DNA of 64,000 bases from Meghimatium bilineatum (GCA_034231615.1 CM067312.1:9088696-9152695); one strand, 5' to 3'. Shown: positions 21,001-31,484, counted from the stretch's first letter. Program-made: numbers and translations. The notes: a model not told the origin generated them from the sequence alone.

Positions 21001-22127
21001 CACTACTGCGGTGTTTAAATAGTCCCCAATTTGCTTTTTTATAATTCCATCTTGGAAGGCTACATGCATTTCCTGTGAGTTCATTTTTAATACTAAGGAG
21101 GACTGGTCGATGGTCGCTACCTCCAAGTTGCTTCCCCACTGTTCTATTGATTTCCCAGTTTAGGTCTGCTGAGTACAATGCCAAGTCTGGCGTGGAAGTG
21201 GTTTGCCATGCTCTTGAGTAGTATGTTGGAGGATCTTTTGGCTTATTAAGCAATAGAAGACATTTATCGTCTTGCCAGCTTTCAAGTTCTTCTCCTCTTT
21301 TATCCATGTGGTCATAACCCCAGCTTTGTGAGTGACTATTAAAATCTCCACATACTATCAGTCTTCCTCTGTACGGTATTGTGTCCAGGGAAAGGGACTG
21401 GTCATTTGGACAATAATAATTTAATAGGTTGAAGTCTGTGTTCTTGGTCTTTAGTTGAAGGACCTGATATTCTGCTCCTTCCATGTATAGCTCAGTTTGA
21501 TGTGCGCTGATATTATTTTTGACTAGAGTTAGTATACCTCCTTTTCTTCTGTCTACTCGATCAGCTCTAAAGCACTGATAACCTGCAATTTTAAAGGCTA
21601 CATCTTTGCTGAGGTGTGTCTCTTGTATGCAACAAATGCTGACCTGTTCCTTGTGAAGGGTGTTTTCTAATTCTAATTTCTTGCTAAAGCCATCTTTTTT
21701 GCTATTTACACCCTCAGCATTCCAGTGCATTATTGTAAGTGATGTCTCATTGGTTGGTAATATTTGTTGGTCAGTGATATTACTCTTGTGCCTCCTGGCT
21801 CCACAAGGCAATCGAAGAGGACCTCCAGTCGTATGGGGTGGGCCCTTTCGAGGTATAGGGCCCGGTGCTACTCCTGCCTGGTGAGTCGTCACAGGGTTAG
21901 CACCATAACGGGGTAATGCAGATATAGACATTCATGTGCGATAATGCATGACATTCTGATTGTTGCGGTGCGCCTTCTGGCCAAATGTCGCTGACTTCAG
22001 CACCTTTACTTGCTAGGCAAGACTGTGGTCCTGCCCGAATGTGGGAGGGCCCGGCCAGTCTTAGTTTCCAGCCTCTGCTGGCTGGACTAAGCCCCATCTC
22101 CACGCCAAGGAGCTGGCCTCGATGGGG
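18028..22127 (-). mobile_element. Full I-superfamily non-LTR retrotransposon (LINE) insertion
   Basis: A 4.1-kb element on the - strand carrying one intact 1288-codon ORF, about 200 bp of 5' leader (21932-22127), a 37-nt 3' end and a (GAA)n tail (18028-18048 read as TTC on +). The 11-bp direct repeat AATGCTCTGAC flanks it at 18017-18027 and 22128-22138, so both ends are precise. Removing the element restores a 43-44-bp tandem duplicate (see 17957-18027). No ORF1 is present: either the element is 5'-truncated or this lineage needs only one ORF. Confidence 0.93.
18065..21931 (-). CDS. LINE polyprotein: endonuclease, reverse transcriptase, RNase H
   Basis: An uninterrupted 1288-codon ORF encoding the retrotransposition machinery. 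The APE-like endonuclease starts near residue 68 (IMHWNAEGVNSKK) with QETHL (about 103), GDFNSH (about 197) and SDHRPV (about 274). The reverse transcriptase has SYRPISLTS (about 580), AWIDLQKAFDKVW (about 648), GVPQGGVLSP (about 709) and the catalytic YADD (about 739). RNase H has VYTDGSA (about 1039), SEVKAIY (about 1081), LTDARSV (about 1104) and WIPSHCGIAGNERAD (about 1141), so all four acidic residues and the His are present. A CxC...HxxxxC zinc motif lies near 1230-1245. EN+RT+RNase H places it in the I superfamily; Nimb-type elements of snails are a plausible home. No frameshift or stop is seen, so it may be recently active. Confidence 0.95.
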   Translation of the reverse strand: MSISALPRYGANPVTTHQAGVAPGPIPRKGPPHTTGGPLRLPCGARRHKSNITDQQILPTNETSLTIMHWNAEGVNSKKDGFSKKLELENTLHKEQVSICCIQETHLSKDVAFKIAGYQCFRADRVDRRKGGILTLVKNNISAHQTELYMEGAEYQVLQLKTKNTDFNLLNYYCPNDQSLSLDTIPYRGRLIVCGDFNSHSQSWGYDHMDKRGEELESWQDDKCLLLLNKPKDPPTYYSRAWQTTSTPDLALYSADLNWEINRTVGKQLGGSDHRPVLLSIKNELTGNACSLPRWNYKKANWGLFKHRSSVLAGQIDMEGKDINAIVKEFNKCIHQAAKEAIPRGARKQYKPYWSEQLELLQEELEKARTEVENNPSQEHHNKHQHAKAKFQRAKLEARRKSWKEKTESLNFEKDGRKLWKLVKQLNDEGTGRSTNITLVQNGKMITGKQAVDNFARIFAQDCNIEISPEKQHTVRSDQKSKLEHAQTRISDENSADEIMDTLFTYSELELAVSKLKLNKSPGIDEISNEMIKNLGTTARRKLLDILNISWSTGKIPQIWRESIMVPLLKPGKDGTTPTSYRPISLTSCLCKTMERIINLRLKFHLESRKFLAPQQAGFRQCYSTEDQTTYLSQEIEDAFQDKKSVLVAWIDLQKAFDKVWKEGLLQKMRNYKICGNMYRWTKAFLHNRRARVQVNGKKSRKVLLRHGVPQGGVLSPTLFLIFINDLIEEIPCGTKAALYADDLVLWCTHESAMVTTKMLQRAMDILNNWADKWCVSINIEKSATTLFTLSPKQRAGNIYVNKTILKVDDQPTYLGVTFDAKMTWKHHISKAETKARRKIAILRKLSGTTWGANERILKNVYQQAIRPHLEYGSTAWSSSSNTTLQNLDRVQNQALRIITGAMRSTPIIEMQNIEGMQSLKERRDTKIIIHGEKFLSHHSHPMKERFQNLSQGRLKRSSFIHQAKRLRRQVSDLPEVTIPLTSKPEHTPWEKRTCLPVTIQTTVAGVHGDEHQNNLQKRVAALSFLDDVYPSDLWTRVYTDGSAQNAVKNGGSGVYVEYPDGTTDTTCIPTGNYCNNYDSEVKAIYTAAEKLLTLDRTSHPIVILTDARSVLEALQSNKLPELKEVLSIVQNRCRVILQWIPSHCGIAGNERADQLAKEGANMQQPDIPISYHQKKSMIKAQRKPNLPPRDDYHLLNRQEQVIIFRLRTGHNRLNSHMYTKFKIGTTAKCNCGQVNQTSEHILQECANYDTLRCTYWPSDTPMNVKLYGTKQEMENTVQFIQETTLQI

Positions 22128-22138
22128 AATGCTCTGAC
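22128..22138 (+). repeat. Target-site duplication, LINE 5' side
   Basis: AATGCTCTGAC, identical to 18017-18027. The sequence after it continues the interrupted repeat unit (AAGATGTCTATTGGTGTA). Confidence 0.9.
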
Positions 22139-22277
22139 AAGATGTCTATTGGTGTATGTAGAAAGTATGCTTCTCCAATTTTGTATGCAGACATCAAAAC
22201 ACATGCATGCCTGTAACAATTTGGTTGAATCAATGTTGGTCACTACTGAACATATGGCTTCATACATCCACATTTCT

Positions 22278-22512
22278 TCGTTTTCACACTCCTGCAGATT
22301 AGCAGGATGTAGTCCGGAGAACGAAATGTGTTATGTTTTATGTAGCTGTGATATCTGCGTCTCTCAGCCTGAAACATCTAACATCAGCAAAGCTTCTGGC
22401 TCTCTGTGACCCTTAATGGGATAACCAACTCCACCACAAATCCTTCTTTGCAGCATCTTATGACATGCATGGCAGGTAAACAGTGTTGCTATTCTTTATT
22501 TCCCTTTTGGAT
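22278..22512 (-). mobile_element. SINE family B copy
   Basis: On the + strand TCACACTCCTGCAGATTAGC through TTTATTTCCCTTTTGG, the reverse complement of the family. Confidence 0.75.
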
Positions 22513-22589
22513 TGTCAACACATGGGTAATACAACCAAATTGATTAATGATAAACAATAATCAAGCCAAACTATAATTTCTATACTGTC

Positions 22590-23200
22590 AAAAAAAGAAA
22601 TGCAACTTTTTTGGAGTTATTTTTAAAAAAAGATATTCACGGATTGGACATCATTCAACCTATTGACTGTGACCACCTGGTTATTAACTTCTCGTGAATT
22701 GTACACTCCTCATTATTCGTGAGATCATGAAAGAATAATTCCATACACAAGTATGATTCATCTCACTACAGAGTACAGAGTAATGATATATCATCATTGG
22801 ACGCTTACAGACTGGACAATCACAAAGTGTTGTGGCCAGAGAATTTCATGTGGTTAGAAGCACCATTAGTCGCCATTGTGACTGCAAGTTACATACTATA
22901 ATTATAAACATTAGAACTACCAACCAATGGGACTGTGACTGAGTGAGAACCAGAGGTAGTCAAGTGCATTCACAACAATCATAATATGATTGAATCATGA
23001 TATGATTCATATCATGACATGAAGTGGCCGACACTGACACCCAATATTCTATAATCAACTAATACAAATTGCCTGGTTGCGGATGTCAATCATCAGGATA
23101 TAATGCTTCATATTCAAGCGTTTCGCTCTAACAAATTTTGTTACAAAAACAATTTGAAATTGGCACTGTCACAACAATTGAACAGCTGTGTGCTGCTCAG
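22590..23200 (+). mobile_element. Possible Tc1/mariner-like transposase remnant
   Basis: The frame at about 22798-22883 reads GRLQTGQSQSVVAREFHVV then RSTISRHCD, a helix-turn-helix like that opening Tc1-type transposases. No catalytic DDE region or clear terminal repeats were found, so this is a weak call. Confidence 0.35.
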
Positions 23201-23764
23201 CCTGCTGTCCCAACTCCATCCACTGTCTTAACAAATAATTACAACAAAAATGGGTGACAGTAGAAAGCCACTTTTCTAATGTTACTAGAAAACGCCTAAC
23301 AAGTTTATATGACTATCACAACTAACAAAAGATCACATATCTTGGATTCTAAGATGAATTAACAGACAAACACATTAATATTATTTCTTTCTTACTCATA
23401 ACAATTGACAACACACGTCGCATGTTCCTTCCACACAATGTCTAAGGTCGTCAAGGGAAGTAAGTACGGAATACAAGTGTAGCCAAATCATTTCGTCAAA
23501 TATGCACTGTAGAAAACGCACTAACCCTTTTTTCATTAATATATTACAACATATCGCATTATTATTTATTAATACCTGTTAATATTACAATTAATGCTAT
23601 TCTCTCTATATGAAAAACTAAAGTCAGACAACACTTATTAATTCCCTATATGTTCTCTCTGATATATTGAGTGTTGCCAATTCATTTGTCATTTTATATA
23701 TAGCCTATAATAGACAAGGCAATATCCAGAAGGATAGGCCCTACATTCATTTGAAATAAAGTAC

Positions 23765-23945
23765 TACAGAAAGATCTTGCGTATATCACGGACAGAGAAA
23801 AAGAAGAACATAGACATTTTCACGTTACTGGAACTAAATGAAGGATGACTTCTAAATATAATCATAAGAAGAAAGCTACATTTTTTTTAGACACTTAAAG
23901 AGACATGATAGCACTGAAAGGTTGATTCTGGATGGTAAAATGTCG
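23765..23945 (+). mobile_element. LINE 3'-region remnant
   Basis: The + strand shows RILRISRTEKKKN then FRHLKRHDSTERLILDGKM, the conserved HxxRHD..E..ILDGK stretch. It meets an oppositely oriented LINE remnant at about 23950. Confidence 0.55.
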
Positions 23946-23949
23946 TAGG

Positions 23950-24210
23950 GGTGTCACTCTGGAAACCTCAACACAAAAGTTCGCCATGCCTCTGTGTTAT
24001 CAGTTATTTGTTTTAGTGTGTATAATCTTAATTCTGTCCAGTCTTTAATATTATCAATCCATACTTTCCTCCCCCCCCCCCCAACTGTTCCCTTCAAGAC
24101 ATTTTTAGAAAGATAATCGCACCTCATCACATGACCAAATCACACAAGTTTGCAATGCTGCACCACCGCCATGAGATGTTCTTGTTGTCCTGCAAGAGTA
24201 TTTATTTTGC
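23950..24210 (-). mobile_element. LINE C-terminal remnant, opposite orientation
   Basis: The - strand reads FGHVMRCDYLSKNVLKGTV then RKVWIDNIKDWTELRLYTL and AWRTFV, the known FGHVxR..L.K.ILxGT...WxDNIKxWT end of animal LINEs. Confidence 0.7.
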
Positions 24211-25269
24211 TTCTCATGTATATGTTAATGTTATATATAATAGAATAACTATAGGTTCCTCGGTAGACTCCGGCTGCAGAACGTGACACAACTAGTTTAA
24301 GATAATAGATCCTACACGTCTAATTAAATTCAGATTAAGAACATCAAACTATAATTTTGCATGCAACCCATTGCTTACACCTGCCACGAATTGTCACTAT
24401 CTAGTGCAACTAGTCTTTGCAACTTAAGTTCATTATTTTTCAAACATTCTTCCGCATCATTGCATTATTGTTTCAGCGCAACAGTCAAACGGCTCACTAA
24501 GTCTAAAAAATTAGCATCGTTTTCTCGGAATATCTTACATAGGCCTATATACTAAGTAGTTTCGTTGGAGAAATGTTATTGTTCTCGACAATTAATGTGC
24601 TGAATTTATTGTTTCCAGTATCAGATACTGAGAGCTTTTTTTTTTTTTTTTAAATATGGGACAAGCACATCTGAAATTATTGCAATACACTTAGATCCCC
24701 TATGATTTAGATTCTTGAGTGCTTTACTGTCACCAACGTTTATTTACAAAGTTCACTTAAATGATCGTTGTCGTGTAGGGAACAATGCCCAGTTACAAAT
24801 AAACATATGCATATTTCTGTTTGTTACCTTCAAGTCATTCCTGAGTGTGAGAGTCTTATCTGTATTTGTTCGTTCAATGTTTGTTTTATATTTGTTATTG
24901 TGCTAGTGTCCCTCAAATATATTTCAATGACATATTATTAAACAATTTCAGTACTGTACAGCAGCATTTAATGTCATCTATTCATTAACTATTTAAAAAA
25001 TCTGAAATGACAGAATCACTGATCTCTTATATGCTGATAATAATTATTGCTTATATAAAACAATGATAATGTAAATTGAATGGTAGCGCAGGAGCATTGA
25101 AGAGTGGGAGCGGAAAGCACAAAAATGGCAACACTGCTGAACACTCCAATTTCCTATCCGCACATAGCCGTACATTCGTACGTTCACAGTAACTAATTAA
25201 TGAATACAGTGCCTTGATATAACCACTCTAAATTACAAACAAGTTAAAAATTAGAATTATAAAATGCTA
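24211..25269. other. No gene seen
   Basis: AT-rich sequence with a poly-T run near 24640; no repeat or ORF of note. Confidence 0.5.
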
Positions 25270-25740
25270 AATCTATTCTATATTAATGTATGGCTTAGAA
25301 ACATGGACACTAAACAAACAATTAGAAGACAGAATTTATGCCTTTGAGGTGTGGATATGTAGAAGAATAGGGAGAACATCATGGAAAGGGAAGAAAAAAA
25401 GTAGGTTCTAACACTTAATATGAAGAAAGAACTAATAAGAGAAATAAAGATCAGGCAAACATAAAATATTTTGTACACATTAAAAGACGTGACACCTTAT
25501 TGAAGACCTTAATTGAGGGTAAAGTCGAAGGGAGGCGAGCAAGAGGTAGGCAGAGATACAAGAGGGAGAGTAACATCACAAGATGGACAGGCTACAGCCT
25601 AGCAGAGTGCCCCACCAAAATAAGAGACAGGGGATATTGGCACTCTGTTTCAGCCAATCTTCGTTGCGGAGACGGTACTGATGATAATGACTTATGCATC
25701 GTCGTATACAACTGTAAAGTATTCCATATGCTGAAACATA
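25270..25740 (+). mobile_element. LINE C-terminal remnant with 3' end
   Basis: Short frames include YGLETWTLNKQLEDRIYAFE, FVHIKRRDTLLKTLIEGKVE and RARGRQRYKRE, ending SANLRCGDGTDDND at GATGATAATGA. The C-terminal order matches other copies. Confidence 0.7.
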
Positions 25741-25834
25741 CATAAATGCTAGCAGACAACAATATCAAAGGTAGAAGATTAAATAAATACATATGTAAAA
25801 AGTAAAGTTAACCAATATCATTAATAATGTCGTG

Positions 25835-26070
25835 AGATGTTAGCGATCTCACATTTCAGTGGCTCTGCTATATGAGGGCGGTAGCCATCTCCCTTCCCTT
25901 GTATTCTTGACTTCCCGGATTAATCCTGTACCCAATTAAAGTTGGGTCGACCCAGGAGTCAGTCTGAAAATCGTTGCGATCTGAAAAACATTTCCGTCTC
26001 AATTGGGGAATGAACCCAAGACCATTCATTATGCGAAGCCAGTGCGCTAAACTCTGCGCTACGCGGTCCT
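25835..26070 (-). mobile_element. tRNA-headed SINE with central domain (type E)
   Basis: On the - strand the head reads GACCGCGTAGCGCAGAGTTT and CTTGGGTTCATTCCCC; the middle reads GGGTCGACCCAACTTTAATT followed by GGGTACAGG. The middle resembles type D although the head differs. Confidence 0.7.
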
Positions 26071-26154
26071 CAAATAAATATGTTGGCATGTTGGAAACAG
26101 CTTAATGAAGATATCTTGAGAGGAGTTAATTAAAAAATAGAACTGCTTGCCCGC

Positions 26155-26158
<4 letters not shown>

Positions 26159-26191
<33 letters not shown>
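26159..26191. repeat. (GA)n microsatellite
   Basis: About 16 GA units. Confidence 0.95.
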
Positions 26192-26200
<9 letters not shown>

Positions 26201-26449
26201 TTTGTGGACACACCATGAGAAGAGGAAAGATAAAACACATTGTAACAACAGACAGGTTGAAAAACAAGAGGATTAGAGAGGCAAGAGACAAGATGCTTGA
26301 CAACCTAGCATTGTGGCGTGGATGGGAGAACATCTGTATCAGAAATAATTGACAGCACACGAAGTAGAAGGATGTGGAAAGACATGATACTCAACACCAT
26401 ACATCACAAGAAGAACATTAGAAGCAGACCACTATAATGACGCCTGTGT

Positions 26450-26550
26450 GTTGACATGGCCCGAAAGGAGAATAAAGGAGAGCAACACTATTTACCTTCC
26501 ACGAATGCTGTATGAGGTGACTGAGGAGATTTTGAGAGGGGTTGAGAATC
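26450..26550 (+). mobile_element. SINE family B, 5' fragment
   Basis: GGCCCGAAAGGAGAATAAAG through GGTGACTGAGGAGATTTTGA; the rest is missing. Confidence 0.6.
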
Positions 26551-26599
26551 GCTGCTCTAACTGCACATTGACTACCCGTGTAACTACTCCTGCACAAGT

Positions 26600-27890
26600 T
26601 GATTAGGTGTCGTGGAACCTCGTATTGTGATAGTATTTTCCATAGCTGTTGTCTGTCTACTCTTCTTGATCGACAAATGCAGTGCACAATTCTTGTTATT
26701 TTCAGTTATATTTTCTGCCAGTTGTCTAAGTGTAAAAATTGCATATGTACCAGTCATATTCTTACGGAATCCCATTTGAGTTTTTAAGATGTGGATCGAT
26801 GAAAACTCATAATTTTATTTCTAGAATTCTGCTGAATATTTTTCCAGTGTTGCCTAGAAATGAACCTCTGTATTTTGTACAATATCATTTGCTGCCTTTA
26901 AAAAAAATTCCAAATAAGTATTATTACAGCGTTTCCCCAGTTTTTGTTTGTTTCTTGTGTATTCCATATTATGTTAAACATCCTATATAACCATTTTATT
27001 CCTATATCTGCTGCTGCCTTTATTAATTTGACTTGTATGTTATCGGATACTATCGGCATTGTTTGATGGAACTGATTGTATGACATTTTCTAATTCTGCT
27101 GGTAATATGTTTGATTCTATTTCTTCCGTTATATTGTTTATTATGTTGGCGTCTCTTCCATCTGTTAGATTTACCAATTCTTTGAAATACTGTTTCCACC
27201 TTTCCATTAATTTTTTTCGTGGCATCAATTGTTTTTCTATTTTCATCATTTATTAATTCGGTTGGTTCATATTTCCTGTTTCTCATGTTCTTATTTTTCG
27301 TGTATAATTTCTTTGGTACTTGTTTGTACTCTTTATTTAATGATTCGCCATATTCTTGCCAAGTTTTGATTTTGCCATCTTTAGCTATTACCTTTTGCCA
27401 TTGATATAGCTAACCATTACTCAATATAATCTTCTTGGTCTTTGTTTGCAGCCCATTTCTTGAAATTTTCTTTCTTATCTTTTAAGCACCTTTGACTTCC
27501 TCGTTCCACCATAGTGTTGCTTTGGGTTTTCTACCTTTGTATTTCATGTAGCTGTATTCTTGCTATTTACATTATGTTTTTCTTAAATATTCCTCATTCT
27601 TCTTCAATTGACTTGGTAGTTATTGGTAACTTTTCAAATTATTCTAAGAGTTTTTGTTTGTATTGTTCTTGTGTATCGGTATCTATGAGGTTTTTTAAGC
27701 TTAACTTTCATCTTGGTTCTAGCGATTTTATTGCGTTCCTTGTTCTTCAGCTTTCTATTTATTTTAATTGATGCTATTACAACTTTGTGGTCGATGTCTG
27801 CACACATATTTGGCATTTCTCTTGAATCTCTTGTTGCTAATATAAAGTCTATTTGATATTTGCAATTAAGGTCGTTTCATTTGTACCACG
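26600..27890 (-). mobile_element. Decayed LINE: endonuclease end and RT start
   Basis: From high to low coordinates the - strand has the endonuclease end (YQIDFILATRDSREMP then CADIDHKVV, the SDH motif as IDH), then an inter-domain stretch, then KLMERWKQYFKELVN and an RT entry (VKLIKAAADIGIKWLYRMF). Stops and shifts abound. A 41-bp array abuts its 5' side. Confidence 0.75.
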
Positions 27891-28041
27891 AGTATATGTG
27901 TATATAAACTGAAAATAGCATTTGTACCACGAGTATATGTGTATATAAACTGCAAATAGCATTTGTACCACGAGTATATGTGTATATAAACTGAAAATAG
28001 CATTTGTACCACGAGTATATGTGTATACAAACTGTAAATGG
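27878..28041. repeat. 41-bp minisatellite derived from LINE endonuclease
   Basis: Four units containing CATTTGTACCACGAGTATAT, starting at 27878, 27919, 27960 and 28001. The first unit is continuous with the LINE endonuclease reading VYIHIYSWYK on the - strand. Confidence 0.8.
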
Positions 28042-28044
28042 TAT

Positions 28045-28268
28045 TGGAAGCTAAGTTTCAGCTATGTTACGAGACACGATGGTATGGAAATAGTGTTGTT
28101 GGAGGGGGCCACAGAAGGTCGACGAAAACGTCGCATGACAAGAGATGATTCTGGAAGGCATGCACATGTCGCTAGAGGAGCGGGACAATTGTCAGAGTCC
28201 CAGGGGATTTCAGTAGACTCATATGGAAGACTCTGTTCTGGAAAGAATACGTCACACGACACACATTG
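28045..28268 (+). mobile_element. LINE 3'-end remnant
   Basis: The + strand reads YVTRHDGMEIVLLEGATEGR, then a shifted LCSGKNTSHD end that parallels FWKEYVT of other copies. Confidence 0.7.
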
Positions 28269-28269
28269 A

Positions 28270-28555
28270 AAGTATTTTTAGCCATCCTAATTCTTTTTTA
28301 ACTTCCGTTTCAGATTTACCATTTTTTGTGATTATGTCTCCAAGATATTGGTATGTTCTACTTGTTATAGTATCTCTCCATGTATTTTTTTGTTTAGCGG
28401 CAGTTCCTGTGAGATTTTGCTGATTATCATAGTTTTTGATTTGTGAATGTTTATATATAGTCCATATCTGATAGAAAATAACGCTGATAACAAAAATCAA
28501 TTTTGCTGTGAGCAGGTAGTTCTTGACACATGATGATGATGATAAAAAATCCATT
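28270..28555 (-). mobile_element. LINE RT C-terminal remnant
   Basis: The - strand reads WRDTITSRTYQYLGDIITKN then GKSETEVKKELGWLK, the conserved FKYLGxxIT...EI stretch after the RT active site. Confidence 0.65.
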
Positions 28556-28659
28556 TAGCTGTGAGCGTGTAGCTCTTGACACATGATGATGATGACAAAA
28601 ATCTATTTAACTACTTCTGGTAGCTCTTTGCAGTCCATAGCCTTTCTGACTAAGGCACA

Positions 28660-29060
28660 AGTTCTTCTCAGTTATGTAACTGAAGCGACACCTAGACTCA
28701 TATATGTCTCAAAGGTTAGGGTTATAATTAGGGTTAGGGTTAGCAGTTATGTAACTGAGGCGACATCTAGAATCATATATGTCTCAAAGATTAGGGTTAG
28801 GGTTAGAGTTAGGGTTAGCAGTTATGTAACTGAGGCGACACCTAGACTCATATGTCTCGAAGGTTAGGGTTAGGGTTAGGGTTAGCCGTTATGTAACTGA
28901 GGCGACACCTAGACTCATATGTCTCGAAGGTTAGGGTTAGAGTTAGGGTTAGCAGTTATGTAACTGAGGCGACACCTAGACTCATATGTCTCGAAGGTTA
29001 GGGTTAGAATTAGGGTTAGGGTTAGCAGTTATGTAACTGAGGCGACACCTAGACTCATAT
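28660..29060. repeat. Composite minisatellite with interstitial telomeric repeats
   Basis: Six units of 66-75 bp. Each pairs a unique block (CAGTTATGTAACTGAGGCGA with CACCTAGACTCATATGTCTC) with two to four TTAGGG or TTAGAG/TTAGAA variants. Confidence 0.9.
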
Positions 29061-29064
29061 ATGT

Positions 29065-29540
29065 TTTTAAGGTGTTGTTGTGTAATGGATAGGGAGGGTT
29101 TATGGATGCGTGTTTAATCCCCGAAGTGAGACATTCCAGTGCGGCATTATTCCTCGATGACCATGTCCTGCCATGAGCGACACACCTCTTTGGCAACTAT
29201 TTTATCGTTTTTCTGTAAGATTTCCTGTCCCATTGGCAGTGATGAAACATCTTGTATTCCCTGTCACCTGGAAGTCTGCAATGAAAAGGCAAAGGTGCAA
29301 TGTCAGCTAGCCTGAATCTCCTCATCCTTCATGGGGGGGGGGGGGGTGGATTTGATAGAAAGAAAAGGAAGAAATCGAAAATGTAACAATGATGAGTGTT
29401 TCACAGGTGACATGTTGTTAGCATATGCCATAACATTCCTTAGTCGCTTCCTACGACATGCCTGGAAAGAAGACCGTAGTAATATTCTTTGCACCCTGAA
29501 CTACAAGTCCAGGTTCCGATTTTCACACATGCGTTGAAAG
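29065..29540 (+). repeat. Dispersed repeat shared with 10130-10480
   Basis: GCAAAGGTGCAATGTCAGCT with CACCTTCATGGGG-like text and CAGGTGACATGTTGTTAGCA recur at 10130-10480 (AAAGGCGCAATGTCTGCATC, CAGGTGACTTGTTGTCAACC). A tRNA-like head (TTGTTGTGTAATGGATAGG) opens this copy. Confidence 0.55.
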
Positions 29541-29569
29541 AGATTAGATATTCATCATCATCAGGTGAC

Positions 29570-29800
29570 ATATTCTTTCCAGAACGCAGTCCTCCCTATG
29601 GATCTCTTGAATTCTCCGCGGTCTTGAGCAAGTTGTCCTACCTCTTTTAGTGACATGTGCAGGCATTCTTGAACGTCTTTTGTCCAACGACGCATTGGGC
29701 GGCCTTTGCCCCTATTGCTTTCTATCATCCCCTCCAGTAACACTTTCTCCATGCCGTCGTGTCTCTTAATGTGACCGAAAAAAAACTAGCCTTTTCTTTA
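29570..29800 (-). mobile_element. LINE 3'-end remnant
   Basis: The - strand reads MEKVLLEGMIESNRGKGRP, RRWTKDVQECLHMSLKEV and FWKEYVT in one open frame. It is the best-preserved copy of this 3' end. Confidence 0.8.
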
Positions 29801-30227
29801 GTTCGATTAGATATTAAGAAAGAAATATGAGGAAGCGATTGGAAAATAGCATTAGTCTATATAATGTATACGAAATGGGAATAATCTATAGGAAAAGGGA
29901 CGCCGGCCTATATAATGTAAACAAAAAGGGCAATGTCTATCTATATAAATATAAATCTTTTAGCTCCTATTAAACATATGTCTTCAACAAATCTCTTTCA
30001 TCTTGTCCTACCTTTATCTATTATTATTGTATGTCCTATCATTCTCAAACGTCGTTTTCTTAGTTTTTCATTTACTGAATTCTGTATAGTTTAGTTCTAT
30101 GCACGAGTTTCTCATTGGTAGTCTTTTAATATTATTTCAAACCATATATTCTACATCGGCATTCATTTATTGAATGTTAGTCAATACTTAATCTATATAA
30201 TATATATGAAGGTGGGAGTCGAAAGCA

Positions 30228-30700
30228 TGAAACAGTTTGAGAAACACTGGACCAATGTTTTGTTTGATGCTCTAAAGTTTGTGAAACACTAGCCCAACAT
30301 TTTGTTTGATGCTCTACAGTTTGAGAAACACTGGACCAATGTTTTATTTGATGCTCTAAAGTTGAGAAACACTGGTCCAACATTCTGTTTGATGCCCTAA
30401 AGTTTGAGAAACACTGGTCCAACATTTTGTTTGATGCTCTAAAGTTTGAGAATCACTGGTCCAACATTCTGTTTGATGCTCTAAAGTTTGAGAAACACTG
30501 GTCCAACATTCTGTTTGATGCTCTAAAGTTTGAGAAACACTGGTCAAACATTCTGTTTGATGCTCTTCAGTTTGAGAAACACTGGTCCAACATTCTGTTT
30601 GATGCTCTACAGTTTGAGAAACACTGGTCCAACATTTTGTTTGATGCTCTACAGTTTGAGAAACACTGGTCCAACATTCTGTTTGATGCTCTAAAGTTCG
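30228..30700. repeat. 42-bp minisatellite, about 11 copies
   Basis: TTTGAGAAACACTGGTCCAA and CATTCTGTTTGATGCTCTAA. Confidence 0.92.
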
Positions 30701-31317
30701 CCGAGTTCTGGAGAATGATCATGACGTAGATATTTGGAAGTCGTGCGCTGTCGATTGGCTAAACTTTAAACATGCCCTCTATATTGATTCAGTCAACAAT
30801 ACCGAAAGATATTTTATAGTTCTAATATTCTGTGAAAGGATCAGGGGCGTAGATACAAGTTTATTATTAGGTGGGTGGGGTTACTGAAACACTACAAGGA
30901 GCATTGTTGTTCTGGAAAAAGAGCTAAAGATGGAGAGAGGGTCGTAGATATGATAACATTAAGGGGGAGGCTTTTACCTAAAAATTAAAAAAGTTACTCG
31001 TCCAATTTTCGTGTGTAAATTTCGCTGTCTGACGGGAAATTTGAAGATCTTTTAGTGAAAAATTGCTACGGGTGGAATATTTTTTACAGGTATTTAGGCT
31101 AAGTTTCGAGTGCTAAATTTCATGTTCAAATTTACTAAGGTGGGGGTGGAGGGGGGTGGACAAATCAATCCCCCTCGTATCTACGGTTCTGGGAGGGAAC
31201 TTTAACCCTAATATCTAACTGCTTCACATTTCAAAATGTCATTTTACGTTCTAGTGAGAAGAGTGAGAAAGGACAAAGGACCCTACCATCACTCCCTATT
31301 TACGGACATGGGACATA
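30701..31317. other. No gene seen
   Basis: Unique sequence with G-rich patches (GTGGGTGGGG, GGGGGTGGAGGGGGGTGG). Confidence 0.5.
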
Positions 31318-31480
31318 TATAAATCTATGATATCAATGTAAGCACTGTGTAATCTAACTATAAATCTATGTTATCAATGTAAGCACGATGTAATCTAAGT
31401 ATAAATCTATGTTGTCAATGTAAGCACCGTGTAATCTAACTATAAATCTATGTTTTCAATGTAAGCACCATGTAATCTAA
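31318..31480. repeat. 41-bp array, 4 copies
   Basis: TATAAATCTATGTTATCAAT followed by GTAAGCACCGTGTAATCTAA. Confidence 0.85.
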
Positions 31481-31484
31481 GTGC

